Notes: generated from the sequence alone by a model not told the origin. A stretch of DNA of 64,000 bases from Pedobacter caeni (GCF_900129215.1 NZ_FQUQ01000003.1:390101-454100); one strand, 5' to 3'; numbered from the stretch's first letter, positions 9,750 through 18,465 are shown. Numbers and translations: made by a program.

Positions 9750-10841
9750 TTATTTTTTTATTTGTGTTCCTTCTTCAATTTCTTCACTTGCTTTTAGGAG
9801 GATGTTGTCCCCTTCGCTGAGTTCGCCGAATATTTCCACTTTATCGGGCATCATGCGCCCTTTAGCTACGGGGACATTCTTTGTTTTTCCATTTTCAACC
9901 CGGATCACATAAATGCCAAGATTAGCGTCTACTAAAGCGGTTTTTGGAATAAAGAAAGTGGCTTGTCCGGCTTGTAGCGGAATGTTTGTTTCTGCAACCA
10001 TCAATGGTTTCAATTCCTGGGTTACATTCATGAGGTCAGCCTCGATCTTTTCCGAACGGAGTTTCATATCCAATGCGCCGGATTTGCGCGAAATCTTTGC
10101 GGCGTACATCTTTTGAGGAATGGATTTGACCCTGAACCGGATGGTATCGCCGATGTTAAGGTAAGGCGTGCTTGCCTCAGGAACAGAGAGCGACAGGCGT
10201 AACTTGTTGTTGTTCTGAATGACCAGCAAGGGGTTGTCTGCAGCCTTGCCCATCGGGCCAACATAAGCTCCTAAATCTACATTCCTGTCGGTCACCGTGC
10301 CACTAAAAGGGGCGCGGATCACGAGGTAATTGTTCATCGCTTTCAGCTCATTATAAACTGATCTTGCTGCATTTACCTGTGCTTCATCTGCCAGTTTTTT
10401 AGCTGTAATCTGATCCAGTGCGTCTTTAGAGATGGCTCCTTCTGTTTTATCCGCATCAAACATGCGGTCGTAATTTGCTTTAGTGGCAATGTAAATCGCC
10501 TCCTGTGCATTCAGCTTTGACTTTGCGGTGGCCAGTTGTGCCTGAACCTCCGGGGCATCCAATACCATCAATACCTGTCCGCTGCTTACTTTGTCGCCAA
10601 TGTCTACATTGATCTTTTGTACATAGCTGTTGACCTTTGCATACAACTCTGTTTCCTGATCTGCCAGTAGCTCCCCGGCGAGCTTTAAGGACACACGGGG
10701 ATTACTTTTCTGAATGGCAACCGTTTCGAAACTTTGCATCATCATCGGCATTGCCGGAGCTTTTGCGGTTTCCTTTTTCTCATTGTTACAGGCACTAAGC
10801 GTTAATGCCAGTCCTGCGAGGATATATGTTAATCTTTTCAT
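9750..10841 (-). CDS. RND efflux periplasmic adaptor (HlyD/AcrA family)
   Basis: A 363-residue lipoprotein (LTLSACNNEKK) with the usual membrane-fusion order. A biotinyl-lipoyl half motif comes first (AKVNSYVQKINVDIGDKVSS), then a coiled-coil hairpin rich in Ala/Lys/Gln at about residues 95-165. The second lipoyl half follows (LVIRAPFSGTVTDRNVDLGA), then a beta-barrel and a membrane-proximal domain. It bridges the inner-membrane pump and outer-membrane channel. The start is 5 bp after the stop of the pump gene and the stop is 6 bp before the lipoprotein gene, so co-translation is likely. Confidence 0.93.
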   Translation of the reverse strand: MKRLTYILAGLALTLSACNNEKKETAKAPAMPMMMQSFETVAIQKSNPRVSLKLAGELLADQETELYAKVNSYVQKINVDIGDKVSSGQVLMVLDAPEVQAQLATAKSKLNAQEAIYIATKANYDRMFDADKTEGAISKDALDQITAKKLADEAQVNAARSVYNELKAMNNYLVIRAPFSGTVTDRNVDLGAYVGPMGKAADNPLLVIQNNNKLRLSLSVPEASTPYLNIGDTIRFRVKSIPQKMYAAKISRKSGALDMKLRSEKIEADLMNVTQELKPLMVAETNIPLQAGQATFFIPKTALVDANLGIYVIRVENGKTKNVPVAKGRMMPDKVEIFGELSEGDNILLKASEEIEEGTQIKK

Positions 10842-10846
10842 TTTTC

Positions 10847-13800
10847 TTAATGGTTTGGTTTAATAAAATGGATGCTGTTTTCATCTTCGGGATCCAGAGA
10901 AGCGGATACTGTGCTTGTTTTTCCTTGTACCCAGGCAAATACCAGAGGTAATAAAATCAGCACCGAGAAGGTCGATGCAAACAGACCTCCGATCACTGCA
11001 CGGCCTAGTGGCGATACCTGATCACCTCCTTCGCCATGTCCGATCGCCATTGGCAGCATTCCTGCCATCATCGCCATAGAAGTCATGATGATTGGACGCA
11101 TCCTCAGAGAGGCAGCCTTCATCGCCGCTGCAAATGCATCCCCGTTCTGCAAACGCAGGGTTTCCGCGTTGCTGATCAGTAACACCGCATTGGCAATAGA
11201 TACCCCGACAGACATGATGATTCCCATATAAGATTGCAGGTTAAGTGTAGAACCCGTTAGTTTAAGCAGGACCAAAGAACCAAGTACCACAAAAGGAACC
11301 GTGGTTAAGACCACAAAAGAAACTTTGAAGGATTGGAAATTAGCGGTCAGCATCAGGAAAATCACCAGAACGGCAACCAATAGCCCGTTGATGAGGCTGT
11401 CCATTGTTTCGTCCAGTACAGGCGACATCCCTGCCACAGATATGTTCAGCCCTTTAGGAATCTCTCCTAAAGAAGCGATTGCTGCATTGACATCCTTTTG
11501 TGCCCTGCCAAGATCCTGATTGTGCAGGTTGGCCGTAACTGTTGTATAAGCCATGGTCCCCAGGTTATAACTTTCACCAAGGGTGGTGGTTGGCGTAATC
11601 GTGGCTACATCTCCCAATACCGGACGGTCGGAGTTTTTTGACAATGGAATGTTTGCCAGCTCGTCTTTACTGTTCAATACATTCTGAGGCGTTTGTACCT
11701 GCACGTCATAGGCAATTCCCATCATTCCTTCCACCCACATGTTTTTACTCGTGTATCTTGAAGAAGCGGTAGAGGCAATTAATGAACGCGCGATGTCCTG
11801 TGCATCAACACCCAATTGTGCCGCCCGGACACGGTCGATATTGATCGCCAATGCCGGGTAATTTAAAGATTGAGGGATTTGCTGATCTCTCATGTAATCA
11901 ATCTCCTTTAATTTTGCCAGGAGTTTATTGGCATACATGACGTTTCTCTTTTTCATCATGCCGGAGAAGCGTACCTCAATAGGCGTGTTTGTTCCCTGAC
12001 TCAGGATTTTTTCTGTCAGTTCTATGGGCTCAAACGAAAGGTGGAGTTCCGGCATTTTTTTCTTCATATGTGCCCTGATCTGATCTTTCAGTTCATTCGT
12101 GTTTCCTGAATAATCTTTCAATGCCACCTGCATTAAGGCTTCATGGGGCCCGGCATTGTAGAGGTAGATCGGACTTACCGCAAAGGAAGAAGGGTGTTGT
12201 CCGATAAATACTGATGAGATCGCGATATGGTCTTTCCCGATTACGGTTTCCAGTTCACGAAGCATTTGTTTGATCTTTTGTTCTGTTTTCTCAATCCGCG
12301 TTCCTTCGGGTGCTTTAACCCGTACCTGGAACTGACTGGAATTTACCGCAGGCAGTACATCTGTTCCTGTAATGCTGAACATCAGGTAAATCAATACTCC
12401 AATTCCGAGGAAGCTGATGATGATCACAGGTTTCCGTTTCGGCAGCAGGCTTTCCAGGAAAGCAATAAAGCAGTTACGGAAGCGCTCAAAACGACCTTCT
12501 TTACTATGTTCTTCTGCTGAAAGTGGTTTTATCCACCAGTTACAAAGGATCGGAACTAAGGTTTGCGACAACAGGAAGGAGAAGATCATGGAGAAGCCGA
12601 TGGCCAGTGCCAATGGCATAAACAAAGCTCCCGGAATGCCTGTCATGATAAATGCAGGGGCAAATACCGCAAGGATACACAGCAGGATCAATAGTTTCGG
12701 GAAGGCGATCTCCTTACAGGCATCCCAGATGGCGAGAGATTTGGGTTTCCCCATGGCCAGGTGCTGGTGGATGTTCTCGATTGTTACCGTACTTTCATCC
12801 ACTAAGATACCGATGGCAAGGGCCAGTCCGGATAAAGACATGATGTTGATGCTTTGTCCGAAAAGCTTGAGAAACAGTACTCCCGAAATGATGGAAATCG
12901 GAATGGTCAGGATCACAATGATGGCGCAACGGCGGTCTCCCAAAAATAACAAGACCATTAACCCGGTAAGTATTGCCCCTAAAGCGCCCTCTACGATTAA
13001 GCTTTTTACGGCATTGATCACATAGACCGACTGGTCAAATTCATAAGAGATCTTAATGTCGCCGGGTAAGTTGTTCTGTATGTTCGGAATGGCCTTTTTC
13101 AGATTACTCACCACATCCCAGGTCGAGGCATTTCCGGACTTGGCAATATTGATGTAAACTGATCGCTTTCCGTTGATTAAAGCATAACCGGTGGTGATGT
13201 CAGCTCCGTCTTTTACGGTCGCCACATCCCGGATATAGACGTTGTCTACCTTGTCTTTAAAGATGGGGATATTGCCAAAATCATCAACCGCTTTAATGGT
13301 GTTGTTTGTTGGGGTCAGGTAGTTGATGTCATTGATATAGACATTTCCTGAAGGGGCGGTGATGTTGTTGCGGCTGATGGCTTCCACGATCTGATCCGGA
13401 GAAAGCTGATGTGTCCGTAATTTATTCGGATCAATATTGATCTCTACGGTTCTCGGGCTTCCGCCAAAAGGAGGGGCCGTAGTTAGTCCCGGAATGGCAA
13501 TCAGGAAAGGACGGGCCGTAAAGTTGGCAATGTCCTGCAACTCATTATTTGTCTTGGTTTCACTGCGGAAAACGAGCTGGCCTACTGGTTGCGAAGAAGC
13601 ATCGAAACGGATAATGAAGGGTGGCGGCGCTCCCGGAGGTAAAAATACCTGGGAGCGGTTAGACAGGGCGCTGATTTCAGCAATGGCCTGTCCCATATCT
13701 ATCCCCTCGTAAAAGTTGAGCTTCATCAGGGTAAGCCCCTGCGTGTTTTTAGTCTCTATGCTTTTGATGCCATTGGTAAAGAGCATCATGTTTACATACA

Positions 13801-13996
13801 TCTTGGTGAAATAACCTTCCATCTGCTGTGGGGTGTAGCCATTGAAGGAATGGGCAATATAGACCACAGGAAGGTTCATTTCCGGAAGAATATCAATCTT
13901 GATATCCTTGGAGGCTTTGATCCCGAAGAACAAAAGCCCGAGCACCATGACCATAATGGAAATGGGTTTGCGCAGTGCTAAACGTATTAAATTCAT
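10847..13996 (-). CDS. RND efflux transporter permease (AcrB/CusA superfamily)
   Basis: A 1049-residue inner-membrane proton antiporter with the duplicated RND layout: a first helix (KPISIMVMVLGLLFFGIKAS), a large periplasmic loop, six helices, a second loop and six helices. In TM4 the proton-relay pair is Asp400-Glu401 (GILVDESTVTIEN), where AcrB has Asp-Asp. Porter-domain motifs such as PPGAPPPFIIRFD are clear. The substrate class is not fixed by sequence. The flanking Cys-rich proteins point to metal ions, but a drug/lipid HAE-type pump cannot be excluded. The start lies 12 bp after the outer-membrane channel gene. Confidence 0.93.
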   Translation of the reverse strand: MNLIRLALRKPISIMVMVLGLLFFGIKASKDIKIDILPEMNLPVVYIAHSFNGYTPQQMEGYFTKMYVNMMLFTNGIKSIETKNTQGLTLMKLNFYEGIDMGQAIAEISALSNRSQVFLPPGAPPPFIIRFDASSQPVGQLVFRSETKTNNELQDIANFTARPFLIAIPGLTTAPPFGGSPRTVEINIDPNKLRTHQLSPDQIVEAISRNNITAPSGNVYINDINYLTPTNNTIKAVDDFGNIPIFKDKVDNVYIRDVATVKDGADITTGYALINGKRSVYINIAKSGNASTWDVVSNLKKAIPNIQNNLPGDIKISYEFDQSVYVINAVKSLIVEGALGAILTGLMVLLFLGDRRCAIIVILTIPISIISGVLFLKLFGQSINIMSLSGLALAIGILVDESTVTIENIHQHLAMGKPKSLAIWDACKEIAFPKLLILLCILAVFAPAFIMTGIPGALFMPLALAIGFSMIFSFLLSQTLVPILCNWWIKPLSAEEHSKEGRFERFRNCFIAFLESLLPKRKPVIIISFLGIGVLIYLMFSITGTDVLPAVNSSQFQVRVKAPEGTRIEKTEQKIKQMLRELETVIGKDHIAISSVFIGQHPSSFAVSPIYLYNAGPHEALMQVALKDYSGNTNELKDQIRAHMKKKMPELHLSFEPIELTEKILSQGTNTPIEVRFSGMMKKRNVMYANKLLAKLKEIDYMRDQQIPQSLNYPALAINIDRVRAAQLGVDAQDIARSLIASTASSRYTSKNMWVEGMMGIAYDVQVQTPQNVLNSKDELANIPLSKNSDRPVLGDVATITPTTTLGESYNLGTMAYTTVTANLHNQDLGRAQKDVNAAIASLGEIPKGLNISVAGMSPVLDETMDSLINGLLVAVLVIFLMLTANFQSFKVSFVVLTTVPFVVLGSLVLLKLTGSTLNLQSYMGIIMSVGVSIANAVLLISNAETLRLQNGDAFAAAMKAASLRMRPIIMTSMAMMAGMLPMAIGHGEGGDQVSPLGRAVIGGLFASTFSVLILLPLVFAWVQGKTSTVSASLDPEDENSIHFIKPNH

Positions 13997-14008
13997 GTTT
14001 GTTCGGGG

Positions 14009-15394
14009 TTACGGAATGGCATTTAATAAAACAGAAAGTTCCCCAACAGCGGCAGATCTGATCAGCAGCGCCTGCCAGATGTTGTTCTGAGCGATCTCAA
14101 AATCGATCTCTGCCCGGTTAAGGGCATAAAGGGATTGGGTTAGATCCACAATGGTGGTTAAGCCATTTCTGTACAAAGCCATGTTCTGGCGGTAAGCATC
14201 AGATGCTGCTTTGATCTGGATCTTTGTCTCTTCAAAGTTCTCTGTTGCATTTTTTAATTTTGCATTGGCGAGCTGGCCTTGTGCTGACAGGTCTTCGCTG
14301 ATCAGCTGATACTCGTTTTGAAGGGATTGCGTTTTGTATTTTTGCTCCCTTGCCTTTGCGGAGAAGCGGTACAGGTTGGTCAGGTTCCAGCTGAGGGTTA
14401 ATCCTGCAAGGTAGTTTCCGCGGTCAATTCCCGCGCCTTTCTGGTAGGACCTGGAATAGGCACTGTTGTCCTGAACATAGTTCCATTCAAAGCCTGATCC
14501 ACGTCCCTGAAGTACGCCAAATGCAGATAAAGAGGGGAGGGTGTTGGAGCGGTGAAGCTTTTCTGTCTGTTCGCTGCTTTCGACTTTACTTTTTTGCCAT
14601 AATAACAAGGGGTGATTGCTGGAGCCTGAAGCTTCGTTTTCTTTTAATATGGGTGTTTTCGTGGTGAAAACGGAGTCTAGCGTAAAGCTTTGGTATTGCT
14701 CTCCTAAGAGAACGGCAAGCGTTTTGGCATATTCCAGCTCCATGTCGTAGGCTTTAATCCTGGCAGATTGTGCATTGGATACTTCTGCCTTGGCCAGGGA
14801 GGCATCTACTCCCGGAATTAGTCCGCTGGCCGCACGACTCACTGTTGTGGTCATGAACACCTGAGCACGGTCCAGATTTTTTTCCTGTACATATTTGATC
14901 CGCTGACTGGCCAGGAGGTTAAAATAAGCTGCGCCAACTTTTACCTGATGCTGGAATTTTTCCTGCTCCAGATCCGCATTTGCTACTTTTTCATCTGTTC
15001 TGGCAATCTGTACCTGGTTTTTAATCCTTCCGAAAGTAAAGAGGTTCCAGTTGATGTTAGCCAGATAAAGGGAACCGAAAGCGGCATTCCAGTTCTGTTC
15101 TGCCAAAGGCATGGAGGTGGCGGCACTGCCAAGGCCACCATAAGCGTACATCGGCCCGTTCTGGGCGTTGATGGTCCCATAGCTCTGCTGTGCCAATAAG
15201 GTAAAATCAGGTAAATACTGACTTTTTTGAAAAGTAGTATGCTCCCTGGAAGCCATGACCAGCGCTTCCTTCGCTTTTATCTTTTCGTAATTCTGTATAG
15301 AACGTTGTAATGCATCGGGCAGCTGCAAAGTCTGGGCATACGACACCGTCGCGAAACCACAAAGCAGCGCTAATGCAATGAATCTGATATTCAT
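14009..15394 (-). CDS. TolC-family outer-membrane efflux protein
   Basis: A 461-residue protein with signal peptide MNIRFIALALLCGFATVSYA and the two OEP repeats. These are long Ala/Gln/Lys-rich helices alternating with short beta strands (for example NYEKIKAKEALVMASREH and later NAKLKNATENFEETKIQIKA). It ends in the typical helix DLTQSLYALNRAEIDFEIAQ. It forms the trimeric exit duct of the tripartite pump encoded downstream. It follows the HYC_CC_PP-type gene by 75 bp, a gap that contains a 7-bp palindrome (15431-15448). Confidence 0.93.
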   Translation of the reverse strand: MNIRFIALALLCGFATVSYAQTLQLPDALQRSIQNYEKIKAKEALVMASREHTTFQKSQYLPDFTLLAQQSYGTINAQNGPMYAYGGLGSAATSMPLAEQNWNAAFGSLYLANINWNLFTFGRIKNQVQIARTDEKVANADLEQEKFQHQVKVGAAYFNLLASQRIKYVQEKNLDRAQVFMTTTVSRAASGLIPGVDASLAKAEVSNAQSARIKAYDMELEYAKTLAVLLGEQYQSFTLDSVFTTKTPILKENEASGSSNHPLLLWQKSKVESSEQTEKLHRSNTLPSLSAFGVLQGRGSGFEWNYVQDNSAYSRSYQKGAGIDRGNYLAGLTLSWNLTNLYRFSAKAREQKYKTQSLQNEYQLISEDLSAQGQLANAKLKNATENFEETKIQIKAASDAYRQNMALYRNGLTTIVDLTQSLYALNRAEIDFEIAQNNIWQALLIRSAAVGELSVLLNAIP

Positions 15395-15430
15395 TGTATA
15401 ATAATTAGAAATTAAACCATCTTGATTACT

Positions 15431-15448
15431 TAGTATGAAAGCATACTA
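15431..15448. promoter_or_regulatory. Palindrome inside the efflux operon (possible operator)
   Basis: TAGTATG-AAAG-CATACTA, a perfect 7-bp inverted repeat in the 75-bp gap between the first gene and the TolC gene. It could be an internal operator or a short mRNA hairpin. No regulator gene is adjacent. Confidence 0.35.
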
Positions 15449-15469
15449 TAGATTTCAATAAATGATGGT

Positions 15470-15880
15470 CTATATCCGGTATACGCAATGTAAGATGTAG
15501 AGTGCGGGTCGCTCCTTAGGGGAAGAGAAGTCAAATGCAGGAACGTTCTGTTCTACTGCAGCGGCAGTCCAATCGAAGGCAGGAAGGGGCGGATGATAAA
15601 GAGCCGTTTCTCCGGAAAACTTGAACAGACTTTGCTGCTGCGCAATCTTCTCTACCTTTTCGGTGAGTTTGATTTGTTCTTTCTCGTGTTTGCAGCAATT
15701 GTCCTTTTTGGTTTTCTGTTTGCTCTTGATCACACAAACCGGACACACCTTGTTTTGATGGTCATCAGGGAAGAGACGTATTTCCTGCTTGATGCCCTTG
15801 CAAAAATGAGCACTGGCCGTAAATCCGGTGGATACGGTCAGGAACAAAGTGCAAAGAAACAGGCTGAACAGTCTTTTCAT
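15470..15880 (-). CDS. HYC_CC_PP-type small secreted protein, first gene of efflux operon
   Basis: A 136-residue protein with signal peptide (MKRLFSLFLCTLFLTVSTGF). It shows the three signatures of the HYC_CC_PP family in variant form: an H-F-C triplet after the signal peptide (SAHFCKG), a CC pair (DNCCKHEKE) and a Pro-Pro segment (LYHPPLPAF). An extra CPVC is present. This Bacteroidota family is commonly found beside RND efflux or metal genes. Its function is unproven, and metal binding by the Cys/His residues is inference. It is the promoter-proximal gene of the minus-strand operon that continues with tolC, pump, adaptor and lipoprotein genes. Confidence 0.75.
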   Translation of the reverse strand: MKRLFSLFLCTLFLTVSTGFTASAHFCKGIKQEIRLFPDDHQNKVCPVCVIKSKQKTKKDNCCKHEKEQIKLTEKVEKIAQQQSLFKFSGETALYHPPLPAFDWTAAAVEQNVPAFDFSSPKERPALYILHCVYRI

Positions 15881-16028
15881 AACAGAAACAAAGATGCGGT
15901 TCTCTTTAAAAAAGAGCTTATAGAATTCTGAAAATGATTTATATAATTTAGATAGGAGCCAGCTTTCATGATTTTTTTAAGGGATTTTAATTGGAAATGA
16001 TTATTTTTAATTACCAAACTAACCGGGT

Positions 16029-16502
16029 ATGGCTATAGCATTAGATGTTCTTTTAAAAGAAGAATACTTTCATCTTCAAAAGGTTATTGAAGATTTCGAT
16101 AGTAAGACCATAACAATTAAAGCCTGGAGTGTTACCGGCAGCCTGGTTGTTATCGGGGCTGGATTTACAGACAAAGGAACTAAAGAATTATTCCTCGTGG
16201 CTGCGTTTGCTTCTTTGCTGTTTTGGGTAATCGAAGGGACCTGGAAATTGTTTCAATTGTCTTATTATGCCCGTATAAAGGTTATTGAGACTTATTTCGC
16301 TAATCCGAAAGGCCAAACAATTCATCCACTACAGATTTATGATGCCTTTGGGAAATCCTATAAAAACCATCAGAAAAAAAGGTTGTTTCCAGTGATGTTT
16401 TGGCGAAACATACTTCTACCACATCTGTTTATTGTTATTGGCGGAATAGCACTGTACCTATTGACCAGGAACGGAGTAATTGTGCTGCCTCAGGGAGAAT
16501 AA
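16029..16502 (+). CDS. Uncharacterised membrane protein
   Basis: 157 residues, no family recognised. Three hydrophobic segments are visible: AWSVTGSLVVIGAGF (about 32-47), LFLVAAFASLLFWVIEGTW (about 55-74) and LLPHLFIVIGGIALYLL (about 127-145). A soluble loop of about 50 residues lies between the second and third. The N-terminal 30 residues are amphipathic and charged, so an inner-membrane protein with a cytosolic N-terminus is likely. Its start codon is ATG and no partner gene is close on the same strand. The topology recalls small SLATT-like membrane proteins, but I do not claim this. Confidence 0.6.
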   Translation: MAIALDVLLKEEYFHLQKVIEDFDSKTITIKAWSVTGSLVVIGAGFTDKGTKELFLVAAFASLLFWVIEGTWKLFQLSYYARIKVIETYFANPKGQTIHPLQIYDAFGKSYKNHQKKRLFPVMFWRNILLPHLFIVIGGIALYLLTRNGVIVLPQGE

Positions 16503-16623
16503 CTTTGCCTTGTATCATCTGTAAATATTTGTAGCAATATTTAATATATTCAATTAGGGAAGCTAAATCCCATCTGCTTTTTACCAGATAATATGCAGAT
16601 GGGATTAAAGAGCGTCTGATGGA

Positions 16624-17184
16624 TCAATACACGCCTAGCATAAGTCCGACGGAAGCATTGGAGAAGCTCTGCAGAGGGTTTGCATTGGCATTGGCAGCGC
16701 AGCTAAAGGCAAGACGTTTGGAAACATAGAGGTTGTACCTGAATTCCACTGGCAAACCTACTGTAACAGACTCTTTGTATTTGTTATGGTATTCATAATA
16801 TCCCGGTTCATTCATTCGCTGTTGTACCACTTTGTTGACAACAGCCAGGCCTGTGCCCATTTGAAACTGATGTATGTTCCAAAAATTATAGCTCTTCCCT
16901 ATCATAAAATTCAAAACCGAAAGGCCGGGAACCGGGTCTTCCTTATGCCGCCGGTCCTCTTCGTAGCGTTCGATTGTAGTGCTGGCTTTAATTTTGTAAT
17001 AGGTGTTTTCGAACTGGAACGATATCCCTCCCTGTGCTACGGAAACATTTTTGTTGGTTTTGCCAAACTCAGCTGACATATAAAGGTTGTTGTGCTCAGC
17101 AGGCTTCTCACTGCTTTGTGCCATAGACTCACTGGTTTCAAATGAGGTGCAAATCATTCCGATTAAAAATATTTTACTTTTCAT
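16624..17184 (-). CDS. Predicted outer-membrane beta-barrel protein, uncharacterised
   Basis: A 186-residue protein with an apparent signal peptide ending near SMAQSSEKP. It then alternates short polar/aromatic strands (GGISFQFENTYYKIKASTTI, VTVGLPVEFRYNLYVSKRLA) and ends in an aliphatic/aromatic strand closing with Tyr (SVGLMLGVY). This pattern fits a small outer-membrane barrel. No named family is recognised. A TACTTTTG (-7 type) element lies on the minus strand at 17210-17217, giving a leader of about 20 nt. It stands alone. Confidence 0.55.
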   Translation of the reverse strand: MKSKIFLIGMICTSFETSESMAQSSEKPAEHNNLYMSAEFGKTNKNVSVAQGGISFQFENTYYKIKASTTIERYEEDRRHKEDPVPGLSVLNFMIGKSYNFWNIHQFQMGTGLAVVNKVVQQRMNEPGYYEYHNKYKESVTVGLPVEFRYNLYVSKRLAFSCAANANANPLQSFSNASVGLMLGVY

Positions 17185-17209
17185 ATGTTATCCTTTTTAA
17201 ATGATACTC

Positions 17210-17217
17210 CAAAAGTA
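17210..17217 (-). promoter_or_regulatory. Bacteroidota -7 element for the barrel gene
   Basis: On the minus strand the sequence reads TACTTTTG, matching TAnnTTTG. It lies 26 bp upstream of the start codon at 17184. No TTTG -33 element is seen at the right spacing, so this is a moderate call. Confidence 0.45.
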
Positions 17218-17440
17218 AAAGCCTGGAAATAGATGGATTATCTCTTAAGGGTGTCTGTTTCTGAAAAAATAATCTATTAGATTAATGATTTAGGAGGTAA
17301 TTGAAAGTTTTCACCTGAAAAGTAACCTTTAAGTGATGATGTGTTTTGAAAAACTAATAATAATGGGGTCGGTAATGCCTGGTGTTAATCTTTTGTGATA
17401 AATATTTGAGTCAGGATAAGTCTGATAGGGCGGCCGAAGC

Positions 17441-17938
17441 CTAACTACCGAATCTCGAAACTCCACAAATGGTCAGTCCATTATGACTGGAAAATTGAGC
17501 CTGATAGGAGTGGTAACTGTCCATTTCAAAGTTTTTCCGGGACTCAAGAAAATAATGGACATCATATGCAAAGTGGTAATATGTTGTGGTGTATTCCTCC
17601 TTTCGATAGCGTTTCAATTCTACTCCTCCGGTTTGAAAATACCCTTCTGTTTTTAGGAGTTCTTCTTTTCCAAAAACCTGTTTGTGAAGTTCTTCCAAAA
17701 CCGATATGCCTTTTGATTGAATAAGGTCTAAATTTTTTATGATGTGCAGAACAAATTCCTCGATTAGTTTCCAATCGATTTTAATTTCATTTGATTTCTT
17801 GTCAAAAAACAGCGATTCATCAAATTCAAAATCTAATTCATATGGAGCGTATAAAAGAGTAGCGGTCCACTTCGTTTTGAATTGCTCTGCGTCGCATTTT
17901 CTAAAAGTAAGCTCGAGGTCGTTAATTGCTATTTTCAT
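17441..17938 (-). CDS. Uncharacterised cytosolic protein
   Basis: 165 residues with no signal peptide or membrane segment. The composition is acidic and aromatic: a beta-rich start (MKIAINDLELTFRKCDAEQF), a helical middle (WKLIEEFVLHIIKNLDLIQS) and a Tyr/His-rich end. Single-domain proteins of this kind are common among orphan immunity-like genes in Bacteroidota, but no family can be named. Its ATG sits exactly at the edge of the inverted-repeat element at 17936-18030. The same arrangement is seen upstream of the amidohydrolase gene at 61008. Confidence 0.5.
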   Translation of the reverse strand: MKIAINDLELTFRKCDAEQFKTKWTATLLYAPYELDFEFDESLFFDKKSNEIKIDWKLIEEFVLHIIKNLDLIQSKGISVLEELHKQVFGKEELLKTEGYFQTGGVELKRYRKEEYTTTYYHFAYDVHYFLESRKNFEMDSYHSYQAQFSSHNGLTICGVSRFGS

Positions 17939-18030
17939 TAGAATATGTTTGTTTTTTAGCGGTTATGAAGCGATCATGATCTTGTTATTCATTTCGTTGT
18001 GTGATCTGCAAGATCATGATGGGTTCATTA
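17936..18030 (+). repeat. Inverted-repeat element, copy A
   Basis: Begins at the CAT complementary to the start codon of the minus-strand gene. It then reads TAGAA, TATGTTTG (17944-17951, a -7-type octamer), GCGGTTATGAAGCG and a perfect 12-bp inverted repeat ATCATGATCTTG (17973-17984) / CAAGATCATGAT (18009-18020). Outer TTATGAA / TTCATTAA complementarity extends it. The first 40 bp nearly match two other copies at 61006 (same strand) and 61301 (opposite strand). Confidence 0.65.
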
Positions 18031-18127
18031 AATGATTGCTGAGTTTTAAATGTATCATAAAAATTTTGAAATCGGATATCCGAACAGAAACTAAAGAGGG
18101 GGGAGGTATTCGGAAAATTAAAAGCAT

Positions 18128-18158
18128 AAAAAAACCTTTCAGGATATCTGAAAGGTTT
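18128..18158 (-). terminator. Terminator after the downstream tRNA-Val
   Basis: A perfect 11-bp stem (AAACCTTTCAG / CTGAAAGGTTT) with a 5-nt loop. It is followed on the minus strand by seven T residues. It lies 3 bp past the tRNA 3' end. Confidence 0.85.
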
Positions 18159-18160
18159 AG

Positions 18161-18235
18161 TGGGAGATACTGGGTTCGAACCAGTGACCCCCTGCTTGTA
18201 AGGCAGGTGCTCTGAACCAGCTGAGCTAATCTCCC
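18161..18235 (-). tRNA. tRNA-Val (anticodon TAC), second of a tandem pair
   Basis: Folds as a full 75-nt cloverleaf on the minus strand. The acceptor is GGGAGAT / ATCTCCC with discriminator A, D stem GCTC / GAGC, anticodon stem CCTGC / GCAGG with loop CTTACAA (anticodon TAC), and T arm ACTGG-TTCGAAC-CCAGT. CCA is not encoded. The sequence is identical to the copy 151 bp away. Confidence 0.96.
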
Positions 18236-18280
18236 CTTGGTTCTACTCTATTTATATCCAACCGAGTAAGGTTGCTATTT

Positions 18281-18308
18281 AAAAAGCCTTAGATTTCTCT
18301 GAGGCTTT
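18281..18308 (-). terminator. Hairpin with T-tail between the two tRNA-Val genes
   Basis: Stem AAAGCCTTAGA / TCTGAGGCTTT (11 bp including one G-U pair), followed on the minus strand by a short T run. It lies directly after the upstream tRNA gene, so readthrough or processing must supply the second tRNA unless that has its own promoter. Confidence 0.7.
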
Positions 18309-18311
18309 TAG

Positions 18312-18386
18312 TGGGAGATACTGGGTTCGAACCAGTGACCCCCTGCTTGTAAGGCAGGTGCTCTGAACCAGCTGAGCTAATCTCCC
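18312..18386 (-). tRNA. tRNA-Val (anticodon TAC), first of a tandem pair
   Basis: Same 75-nt cloverleaf and anticodon loop CTTACAA as the neighbouring copy. About 13 nt of the 5' leader (AGTAGAATCAAGG versus AGTAGAACCAAGG) is nearly identical too, so the duplication unit extended beyond the mature tRNA. A consensus promoter lies upstream at 18466-18496. Confidence 0.96.
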
Positions 18387-18465
18387 CTTGATTCTACTCT
18401 TTTTGTATTTAAACCAGCTGAGTAAGCTGTATCAGATTGTCAAAGTTCCCGTCGTTTTGGGATTG

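Noticed and set aside
12417..13025. 202-codon plus-strand frame inside the RND pump gene
   Set aside because: Antisense to the well-conserved pump. Met/Ile-rich composition without domain features.
17441..18160. tRNA-adjacent integration of a mobile island next to the tRNA-Val pair
   Set aside because: No integrase, no direct repeat of the tRNA 3' end on the far side, and neighbouring genes look ordinary.
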